This document shows positions 43,090 through 54,999 of a DNA stretch of 64,000 bases, in pieces. The stretch is from Siphonodentalium dalli (taxonomy: Eukaryota > Mollusca > Scaphopoda > Gadilida > Siphonodentaliidae). The translations under genes and the position numbers were made by a program. Each line of letters opens with the position of its first letter. Position 1 is the stretch's first letter. The notes under the pieces were generated by a model. The model was given only the letters and a program-made list of their open reading frames with translations, was not told the DNA's origin and ran no database searches. The stretch lies in NCBI GenBank assembly GCA_032622095.1, contig CP136064.1:246917827-246981826 (forward strand), given 5' to 3'.

Positions 43090-43731
43090 ATTAGGCTATC
43101 ACGGCAAGACAAAATAATCTTTCTGAGGCTGAAATATTATCCTGGCATATCCTCAACAGAGTTGTGCTGAAACCATCCTAAGTGACTAAGTCTGAGGTGG
43201 TGTTTATATGGGCGAGCTGGCCCGATCTCCTATACTGGCACATGTTAAATATCATTTGCGTTTATATTATGCGAGCCAGCCCTGTCAACCGAGCCAGCTC
43301 AGCCGAGCCAAATACCAGTATGCATATGTTCAAACAACATATTTAAAGCGTATTTCCGGATTATCATTTTGTAATTACTCATTATATCAATCAATCAATC
43401 ATGTTTATTTGTACGGTACACCATATATGGTCAAATGTACATGAACACAGAATAACAATACAAAATAAAGGTGTTAATAATGGGCTTTTGTATCGTATAA
43501 ATTTATTGGATCATACACATGTAGCTGCTATTTGAACATAACGATTCCATATTTGTACAATTGTTTCATCATTTTAATTTAAATATTACATATCTCCTAT
43601 TTTCGTTACTACTGTGCAGGTCAATTTCAATTTTGAAACCCCATTTCACCCTGGAGAATGACCACTTCACCTTATTTTTGTGACAGGGAGAAGTCACTTC
43701 ACCCTGAAAATCAGGTCTAGGCTGGTCCCTG
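43090..43731. mobile_element. Family J element (copy 4), with LINE tail inserted
   Basis: Matches copies 1 and 2 in CCAGTATGCATATGTTCAAA and TAATGGGCTTTTGTAT, ends GGCTGGTCCCTG. The left boundary is uncertain. A (TCAA)n-tailed LINE 3' end lies at 43385-43475. Empty PB1 site at 43343-43346. Confidence 0.5.
43385..43475 (-). repeat. LINE 3' tail, second copy
   Basis: Shares ATCAATCAATCATGTTTATT and CATATATGGTCAAATGTACA with 41780-41860; only about 90 bp retained. Confidence 0.75.
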
Positions 43732-43854
43732 TCATAGCATCGACATATATAGTATATATATATATATAGGTCGATGATCGTAGATAGGTGATGTTGGGCT
43801 GTAAACTGAAGTTCACCCTTTATAAATTCTTCCTGATAACAGCCCACTTTTCCC

Positions 43855-44335
43855 TAGATCATGCCATGAATCTCTACTCTGGGTAACGCCCATAGGGATC
43901 ATATTCCACATGTAGGAAACCTGGGAACTTTCTAAAGTTTTGACAGGGAACCTTATAAAGTCGAAAAATAATGCGGGAATATATTTCTTAGTTAAATATC
44001 TGTTCCTTAATAATGTACTTCACTGTAGGTGAATGTCCCAATTCAAAATTGCATGTTTTTCCATGGTATTTGTGAGCCGATATCGCAATAAACAATGAAT
44101 TAATTAGCCAGGAGAAATTCCATAATTGTAATCGTAAAAGTTCGAGTTGGGACATTCATCTACAGTGAAGTACATTCTTAAGGAACACATAATACTAAGA
44201 ACAATTTATTCCCCGCGTTATTTTTCATCTTTATAAGGTTCCCTGTCAAAACTTCAAAAAGTTCCTAGGTTTTGTACTGGTGGAACATGATCTCTACGGG
44301 CGTTAGCCATAGTAGAGATTCATGGCATGATCAAA
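43855..44335. repeat. Family G fold-back element, 8-bp duplication
   Basis: Flanks CTTTTCCC (43847-43854) and CTTCTCCC (44336-44343). Arms of about 230 nt inverted, ends TAGATCATGCCATGAATCTC. Confidence 0.75.
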
Positions 44336-44890
44336 CTTCTCCCTAATAAGCAAATTAGGAGAAGTGAGTTCTGCAAATATGAAACTTCCATGCTGGTCCC
44401 TGGACCATATAATATAGGATCAAACATTATGCATGACCTTATTCAAGGAAGTTGAATGTTCTATTACCATCAACTACAATGGAATGAGGAAGTATGGTCT
44501 AGTCTCTAGGTCTGACTGTCAAACAATTTATTTTTCCCATGACGAGCATTATCAAACCTTTTTTTACGGAGTTTCCCCAGACAGTTCTGATGGAAAGCAG
44601 ACTGCCCGAGACACGTGATGAATGCCAGTTTAATTTCAAAATGCCAAACGGAAACAATTGAAATAAATGATAGAATTGAGCATCGCATGTGAAGCAAGCA
44701 ATTTACCTTCACAAATTGATGATAATTGTAGTATGGGCAGTGAATCTGTAATATAACCTTTAGTTAATTTGTTGGATTTATTCTCTACTGTTAATTCGCT
44801 AACCACTAAATATGTGGTATGATGCCAGAAAATAGCCGATTTCAAGTTGCATTCTTTGTGTATAGGAAGTATAGAACTACTGTTTATTAA

Positions 44891-45121
44891 CCCTTACATG
44901 AGGTTCATGACGGGAGCTGTGCTGGTGCAGCATTAAAAATCCTGTGCCAGTGCATTCTCTTATATATGCGAGGCTCCCTGGTTTACATGGTCAAGGTAAA
45001 TATTGATAGGCCATTGTATTCGCTTATATATGCAAGGCTCCCTTTGGTCAACTCGCATATATAAGAGAATGCACTGGCACAGGGTTTTCGTAAAATTTCC
45101 GAACTTCCAGTCATGGAAGGG
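44891..45121. repeat. PB3 MITE, reverse orientation
   Basis: Left TTAA at 44887-44890; right end AGGGTTCTAA mutated; first module has lost its inner half. Confidence 0.7.
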
Positions 45122-45124
45122 TTC

Positions 45125-46189
45125 TAAAGAAAATGGGAAAAAGTATATATACCCAGGGTTGCCGGGGTAGGCGGGCATAGGGGTCAATTCCCCCATCTTG
45201 TCCTGAAGAGCAAGGGGCAGGAGTGCCCTTCCATTATATAAAATATGCCATCAAAGGTTGGGCTTCAGATCTATGGGTAAATGCCCTAAAATGCAGTTGC
45301 ATACACTTGTGGATCTTAACTTTACAGAGTACCAGTATTTTGACATGAACACAAAATTTGTCTGGGTATAATCTATTAATACCAGCTGGTCGTGTTCAAA
45401 ATCTTCAGATACTGGCATTTGCCATGCAGTATCTGAAGGTTTTCCCACCGGGATGATGAAGTCTCGTAATATTCACGTCTTTGCAAGAGCATATATATGT
45501 CGGTCACATATTGAACACAAACAATTTTACCTGCACCAGGAAAAAAGTGCCCCAAAAATTGCCCCCCCACATGCCCTCAGGCGGCCCTGTATATGCTTGA
45601 GAAATGTGTCATGATTTACTTCTCAATTTATAATCCATTTTCTAAATTTATATGAAAGAAAAAGATTCACTGGTATTAAATTTCAGATGAACCAGCTTCT
45701 GAATTCAAGTTGACAAGAGACATGCACCACAGGGCACAAAAAATCATACAAACACCTCTCTTCTATTAGTCTGTGTATAAGCCAATGATATACACGTGGA
45801 GATGAAACCTCACACAGTTACTCCTGTATGGCTCCACATCAAACACAATATCCCTTCAAATTATATTTGTATTCATTTCGTCTGAGCAAACATAGACCAT
45901 AAAAGAGCTTATGGTTGTACACATGAGAGCGTTATCAGAGTATAAATGGTCACATTATCCCTAGCTCTTCACCAACAATTGCGTGACATTTTCATGATGA
46001 AATTTCATCCGAAACCTTACCCCTACTGTCTGGTCTCAACAATGGTCGACTTACATAAAACACATAAAATACCGCAGGCACTGAATGCACCACAACATAG
46101 ATCTGAGCTAGGATCCAAAAATATATCGCAATGTTTTTAGTTTCATTTCATCAAAGTAAAGCTACACTGGGAAATTAAACACGTATCTA
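45125..46189. other. Unassigned DNA
   Basis: No repeat family or protein recognised. Confidence 0.4.
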
Positions 46190-46464
46190 TTAAAGACATA
46201 TTATGCACGTGTTTGGGTGCGTGAGACTGATAAGTTAGTAATCGTGTGCTATGTCAACTGGAAAAATGTAACATTCTACTAACAATAACGAAAATTTTAA
46301 GCAAATCAACCATCCCACTCCATTGAAAACATCAATTGAACAACGCTAAATTGTAAATATTTACTACTTGATTCTGGACGCATCTATCAGCGATAAACTA
46401 ACGATGATTTCGCCATCAAGAGTCACTGCCTTTAATTAATATATAAGAATGACTGTGTGTGTTG
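46190..46464 (+). repeat. Family F copy
   Basis: TTAAAGACATATTATGCACG onward, ends where a PB3 fragment begins. Confidence 0.65.
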
Positions 46465-46626
46465 TCATATATAAGAGAATACATTGGCCTAACTATATTT
46501 ACCATGACCTTGTAAGCCAGTGCATTCTCTTATATATATATCCTTATGGGAGGTTCACATATACAAGAGAATGAACTGGCACATGATCTTTAATGCTGCA
46601 CCAGCACAGCTCCCATCATGAGAGGG
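46465..46626. repeat. PB3 MITE, left-truncated
   Basis: Starts mid-module (ATATATAAGAGAATACATTG), then one module and the right end before TTAA 46627-46630. Confidence 0.65.
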
Positions 46627-46874
46627 TTAATATTCATGAGATAAAGAGATATTCTCATAATTGTAGATCGCTTACAACTAACACAAAACCTATGCTATTC
46701 TTACAAGTTACAAGAGAGGAACTTTTGAAGTGGTACTTGGCAAGCCAGTGTTGTTTTTTTCACGTGAAGAAAAATACACAAAGAAGAGATATCGTGCTGT
46801 AAGAGATATGCTCTCAGTTCCAATATGATGGGGCTACTTGAATATAATTGTGTCCGTCTGATAGCTCTAGACTA

Positions 46875-47036
46875 CAGTAATGCCGTAAATAATCGACTCT
46901 TAACCACAGCAGAATTATGGGTAACTTTTCAGTATTTAGTCGGAAATGTGGCTTGTTGCCATATTTCCGACTAGATCCTGAAAAGTTACCCATAATTCTG
47001 CTGTGGTTAAGGAGTCGATTACTTAGAGCATTACTG
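46875..47036. repeat. Family D MITE, inner deletion
   Basis: TA-flanked, arms intact outside but the centre is deleted. Confidence 0.75.
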
Positions 47037-47459
47037 TACATGTAGTAGATCTACATCTAAGTTGTAACTGAAAATTGATCAAATATCCTCAATATTAAGG
47101 GGTATCCATGTCTGAGCTATGTCAGAAGGTGGAAATTTTAGATGGACCTATACAGAAAACTTAAATGTTGAGCAAGTGCACCATCTGAAGGAATCTATGC
47201 CATCTGAAGACCACACCAAGCATATTATATGACAATAAAAATGCCAAAAAGGTGACTTTAAACATATTTTTAGAAGGAAATGTTGGGAACAGTGTTCTCA
47301 GCAAGTATAAAAATTATTGGAAATGATTAACTGCCATAAAAAGTACATTTAAAAATATGATTCAAGTTATCTTTTTGACATTTATATTGTTAAAAAAATA
47401 TGCTTGATGTGGTCTTCAGATGGTGCACTAGCTTAACAATTAAGTAGTTTTCTGTGTAG

Positions 47460-47667
47460 GCCCTTAAATAATCGACTCCTTAACCGAAGCAGAATTATGG
47501 GTAACTTTTCAGGATTTAGTCGGAAATATGGCTTGTTGCCATTCATCGGAAAGCTCACAATGAGAGCTTTCTGATGAATGGCAACAAGCCATATTTCCGA
47601 CTAAATCCTGAAAAGTTACCCATAATTCTGCTGTGGTTAAGGAGTCGATTACTTAGGTCATTACTGT
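47460..47667. repeat. Family D MITE
   Basis: Full centre; left end eroded to GGCCCTTAAATAATCG, right end TCATTACTG. Confidence 0.75.
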
Positions 47668-48216
47668 AGTAGATCTACATCTAAGTTGTAACTGAAAATT
47701 GATCAAATAACCTCAATATTAAGGGGTATCCATGCCTGAGCTATGTCAGAAGGTGGAAATTTTAGATGGACCTGCACAGAAAACTTAAATGTTGAGCAAG
47801 TGCACCACATGAAGGAATCTAATTATATCTGAAGACCACATCAAGCATATCATATAACAATAAAAATGTCAAAAAGGTGACTTTAATCATATTTTTAGAA
47901 GGGAAATGTTGGGAACAGCGTTCTCAGCAAGTATAAAAAATTATTCGAAATGATTAACTGCCATAAAAAGTACATTTAAAAACATGATTCAAGTCATCTT
48001 TTTGACATTTATATTGTTATATAATATGCTTGATGTGGTCTCCAGATAGCATAGATTCCTTCAGATGGTGTATTAACTTAACAATTAAGTGGTTTTCTGT
48101 GTAGGCCAAGCTAAACTATAGCTCAGGGGTGGATACCTGTTAAAGACACAATACCTTATCATATTGAAAGTTGATAAAATCAATGTCAAAGGAAGAAAAA
48201 GAACACATGTCAGATA

Positions 48217-48429
48217 CAGTAATGCTCTAATTAATCGACTCCTTAACCACAGCATAATTATGGGTAACTTTTCAGGATTTAGTCGGAAATATGGCTTGTT
48301 GCCATTCATCGGAAAGCTCTCGGGGAGATCTTTCCGATGAATGGCAACAAGCCATATTTGCGACTAAATCCTGAAAAGTTACCCATAATTATGCTGTGGT
48401 TAAGGAGTCGATTAATTAGAGCATTACTG
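48217..48429. repeat. Family D MITE
   Basis: TA-flanked full palindrome of 213 bp. Confidence 0.8.
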
Positions 48430-48583
48430 TAGGCCTATGCCACTATTAAAACTGCATGTGCACAGACTGTCATTTAGCAGAAACTAGATAGTGTTCAAAT
48501 TAATGTCAGTCAATACCTACATCACTTATCTCTCACCTATCGAATGACTAACTACACCTGTGTCGCATTCCCCAATATCCATC

Positions 48584-49026
48584 CAAGCCTTGAAATAGTG
48601 CATCTGTCATTTGCAGAATGAGGTCCCCAGAGGGTGAATTTAGTGACGCTACCCATCATGGTGGGCTAGCATCACTAAATTCAGCCTCTGTGGACCTCAT
48701 TCTGCTTAGACCTCATCTGTTGGGAAGTATCTGTGGACTCAAATTAACATTGTTTTAGTTACTTTTTCCTTTTTGTTTAGTTACTATATCCCCTAATTTG
48801 CAGAAGAAAAAATGCATTTATATCGAAGTGACGTGTGAACATCACCAACTTCAACTGGGGAACTTGAATCTTATCCTAGATCTCCCATAGCAGTTGAGGC
48901 CTAAGCAGAATGAGGTTCCAAGAGGGTGTATTTGGTGATGCTAGCCCACCGTGTGGGATATTGTCACTAAATTCACCTTCTGGGGACCTCATTCTGCAAA
49001 TGACAGACACACTATTTCAAGGCTTG
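48584..49026. repeat. Family E long element
   Basis: Ends CAAGCCTTGAAATAG and complement; long-form interior. Flanks TATCCATC and TATATGTC agree at only 5 of 8. Confidence 0.7.
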
Positions 49027-49198
49027 TATATGTCTTAGCATTGTTGATGTTTATCTCACTCTGTTATCTCCCATGAAGACGACACATGAGAAGTGTGCCT
49101 TGTTCGACATTGTAAAGGAGAAATACTTTCAACATTCAGATAGCGATCAGAATATCCACCCAAAATATATGAGGACTCTCGCCGACTGCTAAACGACA

Positions 49199-50146
49199 CA
49201 GGGACCAGCCTACAAGGCGACTTGGGAGATATCTTCTCAATAAATTGTGCCACTTCTCCCAATTTATGTCCTAGGGAGAAGTGATATCTCTCTCACATAC
49301 GCCCTGTCACTAACTCGCGGCCATGTTGGATCCACCAGGTCCGGTTCTGTGTCAAAGTTTTGGAGTAGCTTTTCATATATGGAAGTCATGAATAATTCAA
49401 AAGCTCCATATATGGAAATGCTACTTCAAAACTTTGACCAGTAGCACTAAAACCATGGAACTCGGGCTGGAAGAATCTCTTAAACCACGGAAAGGAGCTG
49501 GATGAATCCAATACGACCGCGACCCAGTGATCTCGCTTATAACCCCAGTATGCATATATCAAACCAGCATGTTTAACCCTTTACCTAACAGAAGGGCCCT
49601 GTGCCAATGCATTCTCTTATATATGCGAGTCGACCATAGGTCGCCTCGCATATATAAGAGAATGCATTGGCTTAACACATTAAAAATTATAAAATTGTTA
49701 AAGAATGTAAGAAAAAATGGTAAAAAGTGTTAAAAAAAGATTTTTTTTAGGCCAATGCATTCTCTTATATATGCGAGGCAACCTATGGTCGACTCGCATA
49801 TATAAGAGAATGCATTGGCACAGGGCATAACTGTAACTATCACAATGTGGTCAAGGAGCCGGTTCCAATGATATCCATATTTGTATGGTTCTATTGAGAC
49901 AGACCGAAGATATTTTAGGCTGTTGAAGCTTTATTTGGCCGGTTTTGGCCGGTTTGTTGGGTAAAGGGTTAAAGTGTATTATAATGGTTTTATAAATGGG
50001 CTTTTGTATTGCATAACTTATTGGATCATGAGAAGTTGATGTTGGGATGTAAACTGAACATCAGCCATTGTGACTTCATGCAAATTCTCCCTTATAGGCA
50101 AATAAGGAGTGACCTGTCCCAATTTGAAACTTCTACACTTGTCCCT
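49199..50146. mobile_element. Family J element (copy 2) carrying PB1
   Basis: Ends CAGGGACCAGCC and TTGTCCCTG; the body matches copy 1 in reverse orientation around the PB1 site. Confidence 0.6.
49577..49968. repeat. PB1 MITE
   Basis: TTAA at 49573-49576 and 49969-49972; two modules; sits in J copy 2 at the same TTAA as the PB1 at 39845 in J copy 1. Confidence 0.85.
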
Positions 50147-50664
50147 GAAGCAGCGTGTGGGGAAATGAAGTATCTCAACCAGGTCCCCAAACTCAACCAA
50201 CAATTTCAGAACTGAATTCGGCAAAAAAGGCAATCTTAAAAGAAGTTTGGCTAACTTGTATTAATAAGCTTATATATGGAACAACACCATTTTCTTGTAT
50301 ATGTATATCTCCATACATTTCTATATCCTGGCAACAGTTGAAATAGTCAAGGGTGTCTCAGTTGGGTATCTGGGTATACTACATTCAGAAATTGATAGTT
50401 AAGAAGAAAATGTCAGCACAGCCCTCATTCTAATAACGCTTCAGTAAGTAAGTATGAGGCTATGATAATAAATTTTACTATACAAGGATGGGCCTGCCTG
50501 GCAACCACTAAATTCTTCATACACAAATTTTAGAAGATGAACAATTCATGACCAAAATGAATTCTGATACTGTCAGACGCATACTGTGTCATCATTGTAC
50601 AATATTAGAAGACTACTACACCTTAAAGATACATACACACACTGAAAATAAAATGAAAGATGAA

Positions 50665-51232
50665 CAGGGTTCGTGCTGCCACTTGCCAATGGCAAAAATA
50701 ATTAACATTTGGCAAAAAATATTTTCATTTGGCAAAAGTTTTGGCAAGTCACTTTTTAATTCCTCAAGAAAGTTGAACAATATTGGTAAATCGATACCAT
50801 TCATTTCAGGAAACTTTTACAACATAATTATATTAGTTGAGCTTTATAAGGTTTTGGAAAATTTAACACCTATAAGGATGTAGTTAATCTCATAGCATTA
50901 GTTCCGATGGTTGGAGTGATTACTAGTATTGAGTGTGGTGGTGGTGGTGGTTTTACATAGCTAATCCTGTGCCCTTCTAATGAAGCTACCCTTCTACCAT
51001 TGTATTGTTCGGTGATTTGTTTATTGGTGTATGATAAACCACAATAGAGATCCGAGTATAATTATTTACTTATTAACTGCTGTTCTATCGATATCAAGTT
51101 CAAACAGCAAGTGTCGAAATATAAGACTTAAGGTTGCAGAAAATGATACTATCAGGTATAGCATTTGGCAAAAAATATTTTCATTTTGCAAATTATTTGG
51201 CAAAAGTTAAATTCGGTCCAGCACGCACCCTG
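50665..51232. mobile_element. hAT-like non-autonomous element
   Basis: Ends CAGGGTTCGTGCTG and complement CAGGGTGCGTGCTG. Sub-terminal TTTGGCAAAAAATATTTTCA occurs near both ends in the same orientation. Flanks AGATGAA and ATATGAA agree at 6 of 7. CAGGG ends suit hAT. No coding. Confidence 0.6.
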
Positions 51233-51633
51233 ATATGAAGTTAGACTCTTACAAAAGCATGACAGTAACAACCAGACTGGGGTACATCTCTACAAGAGTT
51301 GTCTATCTTACCAATATAGGTATTAAAGATAGACAACTCTGACAGAGATAGGGCTGGAGTGTCTCTGTTTGAGGGTAGAGAGGTAATGTCGCAACAGCTA
51401 TACTCGTCCTTGACCTTGATCAATGGTATACTCGTAGGGTGCGCATCTATAATCTAAAATCGACTCCACACTCTGCGCATGTGCAATTTAACTTATATAT
51501 CAGGATGTTCCACCCACTTTGATGTTCTAGAAACAACCCGAAAGAGACTGGTTAATTAGTTGAAAATAAGGTGACTGCCATTCTGAGGTGAAGGTCGAGT
51601 ATAGCTCTTGCGACACTACCATGTTTGAGTGAG

Positions 51634-51713
51634 GGGGGGGGGGTCCACCTTGAAACTAGTAAGTTTCCATCTGCACCACTCCATCCCTACTGACCCCCCC
51701 CCCCCCCCCCCCC
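51634..51713. repeat. Facing poly(G) and poly(C) runs
   Basis: About 10 G at 51634-51643 and 20 C at 51694-51713, 50 bp apart; they could pair on a single strand. Confidence 0.8.
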
Positions 51714-51719
51714 GTTGCA

Positions 51720-54100
51720 ACAGCCAAGAGCAAAAATGTTAGTGAGGAAACCAGCCACTGTTAAGTTGAATGTCGGGTAACATCAATGCCAGCCCGAGAA
51801 TGCTCTGATTGCCAACAAACGGATGCACTAGATGCACTCTCCCACAGCACACATGTTCAGTGATCGTTTCTCCAGACATGTCGATCCAGCAGACATAACC
51901 AACTGCACAACTGAACGCGAAACTGGCATAAATTCTAGAACAAAATACCGCGCAATTATACGACAATGATAAAGAATGTATCCGGCATATGTCGCTCGAA
52001 AAATGTTCGTCTGGTGTGACTGAATCATGGTCCAAGAATGATGTAACATCGTGGAAAACATAATGACTAATATTAAATCTATTTTTCGACGAGATCCAGG
52101 AATAAATTACCGATCAATGAATAACGCATGCAGACATCACATCCCAGCTCACAGCGCATCTTTGTCGCACTTGAATGTCTCGCACGAGATCCCGAATTTT
52201 GTCGCACAATTTGTGGCATTAATTTTGTCGCGCAACAAACCCGTGTTTTGCTGCGGGTATAATTGTGTGGCCCTAAAAGTAATTCCAATTGTACCAATAG
52301 TTACTGGTGGTCAGTATTGGTCACTCGACCCCAGACTGTCTCGTTGAAGATTTCACAAAAAGCTCGACGTGACCCAAACATTTCCAGTCATGTATATATA
52401 CGGGTAGATGTAAATGTCCCCCGCCAATCGCGTGTCTTCCGAACATGCCATCATGGGCACCGAAAGCAATCAAGCTTGCACAACTTCCATAAAAGGCCAA
52501 ATGAGAGGTATCGGCAAACATGTTGCCAGCATAATATATCCCAGAATGACACATTGAAGGTCATGCAAATACAATTTTGAACACGATGTTTGGGTCCCAT
52601 CTGCACGACATGAAACAGAAAAGAGCGTTCCGTGTTATTCTGTTCAAGATATGGTAGAAAAAAGAGCGTTTGTTTCCAATCATGTGCGAAAATTAAAACA
52701 GCTTGAAATTGGCTATGACCATGGTCAGTATTGTTCAGACCATATGCAGCCGGTATATCAATATATCGTGTATTCGTCAACATATTTTATATCTCTTTCC
52801 AAAATACTTAGAAAGAATTTATACGCTCAAATGAGCCATGTCCGTTTAGGCTTCTAGAATGAGTATATTTGTCTCTTCTGTCAATATAACAATGCTGTTT
52901 TGGCTGACATCTCAGGAATATCTTGCCGGTATATGCAGTTTGAAATGGCACTATGTGCCGCCTTTGGGAAGGGTATATGGGTGAGCCTCCATCTGCCCCC
53001 CCCCCCTTCCCCGGTGCCCCTGCATGCCAAATCGGGAAATCATACAGTATATTATATCTAATATATGAATGTTACAACTCACAACGTTGTTCCTGTGGTG
53101 GGATACAGTTAACTTTAACTTAAGAAATTGTCCCTTGGCCTGCCTTGGCTATAATAAGGAGTGCAACTGGAAATATTTAAAGGTGAACACTCCCTCCATA
53201 ACTACATTGTAAAGACCTCCTATAGCACATATCCGGCAAACTATAGAAGACGTTATAATACTTATGAATGTCGTTGCGTCATTGTATAATTATGTAGAAA
53301 CCTCGTATCACTCCTACAGTGCATGGCTGCTCCCATATACACTGAACTGCCTGCGCCTTCATCGTTGTATTTGGGTGTTTTGCTGGCAGGAACATTGTAT
53401 TGGTCTATATCGCAGGAGGATGCCCGCATGCTTACCATGAAATCGACGATAACGACATTTATGTGGTCTGAAGCGCGACTCAACAGCAATAGTTTTCACG
53501 ATGCATGTCTACAATATACTAGACATAATTCAACCACTGCCAAGTTGCCAACTGCATAACAAATGAATCGGTAATGGTGCGAAACAGAAATGCAGATTGT
53601 TTTTATAAAGTCGCAGCACGACTGCTTGGTTGCACTTCATCCTAAACGAATATATTCTAAATATAAAAATCACCTAGCATAAGCTATGCGAAACTATGCC
53701 AGTGTGTAATTGTATTTTATTGGGTATTCTGACAAGAAAGATACAATGATATATGATGGTTATTGGGTATAATATTGGCCAAAGCTTATATAACCCTAAC
53801 CAGAACCACGTGTAGCAAGGCAGATTGCAGCTTACGAAACAGGGAGAGGCTTAATTGGAGGCCCTTTAATCATTATACAAGAGAGCTAACTATTAGCATG
53901 ATTACAGTGGAATAGGTATCTGGCTGTCTGCATTATGTGAAACGAACCATGATCGATCTTGGCAAACTTGGACCTCGTTGCCATTAAGGCTTGCTGGCAC
54001 TGGCATCCGTGATTCTCTTGCTTGTTTCTTCGTGATACATACTACGTAACATAGTCGATTATATACGTAACGCATAGCAGAACAGATCAGCAGTAACCGC
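51720..54100. other. Unassigned DNA
   Basis: Many open frames of 60-110 codons overlap on both strands (51739-52860), none with a recognised domain; text around 52100-52260 repeats GTCGCAC motifs. A distinct unknown repeat or a non-coding gene cannot be excluded. C-run at 52998-53010. Confidence 0.35.
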
Positions 54101-54114
54101 ACTTGGGCATTGAT

Positions 54115-54979
54115 TAGATCATGCCATGAATCTCCACTCTGGCTACGCCTGCTGATATCATATTCCACCTGTTCAAAACATGGGGGAATTTTGATATTCC
54201 GACCTGTTCTGACGGGGAATTTCATGACATTAAACAAACAACGCAGGGAATTTATTTGTTAATACTTGTTCCTTAATAATCCAGTTCACAGTTGAGGTGG
54301 TTGCTCCCAGCTCGAGATTGCATGATTTTTGTGAGCCGATATCGCAATAAACATTGAATTGAATGCCCGGGAGAAATTCTATGATTGTAAGCGATGCAAA
54401 GCAAAATCGCTCAGGAAAGTCAGTTAAATCATATAATCGCGAGCCGGATGTCGACCTTCACCTGGGACCTGCTGTGAAAAAATAGATTACATGCACTCGG
54501 ATTTATTTCAATGTTATAAACTTCCCTGTCTGGTCACAACATCAAAAAAGTTCACAGGCTTTGAACTGGTTAAGTATGCAACATGTCCTCACGCAAATAC
54601 GCACATAATCGACCTAGACCTATAATGTGAAATAGGTACATAATGTGATTATTTGATTCCGAAATAAGCAGATAAAGGAGTCATGTCCGTTATTTCGTCT
54701 TATGGCGCGGGCCACAGTGAAAACACCCGTTAAAGAGCATAAGGTCGTGAGTTGGCTTATATGTGTCATTGTCCGCACATAATCTGCTTAGAATCGCTCA
54801 TGATGACAACAACGCTCTCATTTTCAGCACATTATCGACTAAAATGAGGCGATTCTAAATAGATTATCTACGTAAATCAGATTCTATTATAAGCAGATAA
54901 TGTGCAGGTTTTCGAGAGAATAGACTGAAGTATGATCTCTACAAGCGTATAGCCAGAGAAGATATCCACGGCATGATCT
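54115..54979. repeat. Family G element with internal insertion
   Basis: ACTTGGGCATT occurs at 54101-54111 and 54980-54990, a target duplication. Ends TTAGATCATGCCATG and GCATGATCTA. About 330 bp (54570-54905) of unrelated AT-rich sequence with repeated TAATGTG/AGCAGATAA motifs interrupts the right arm. Confidence 0.65.
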
Positions 54980-54999
54980 ACTTGGGCATTTGCAGTAAC

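Larger units (their letters stand above)
46875..48106. repeat. Tandem duplication of a MITE plus about 420 bp
   Basis: Family D copies at 46875-47036 and about 47460-47667 are each followed by the same roughly 420-bp sequence (47041-47458 and 47672-48106), from GTAGATCTACATCTAAGTTG to TTTTCTGTGTAGGCC. The copies differ by scattered substitutions and a small insertion. Confidence 0.85.

Noticed and set aside
688-48429. Family D palindromes as transcription terminators or RNA genes
   Set aside because: They are TA-flanked and recur as deletion derivatives, as expected of MITEs; nothing indicates an RNA gene.
51739-52783. Cluster of 70-110 codon frames
   Set aside because: All overlap each other on both strands and none has a recognisable motif.
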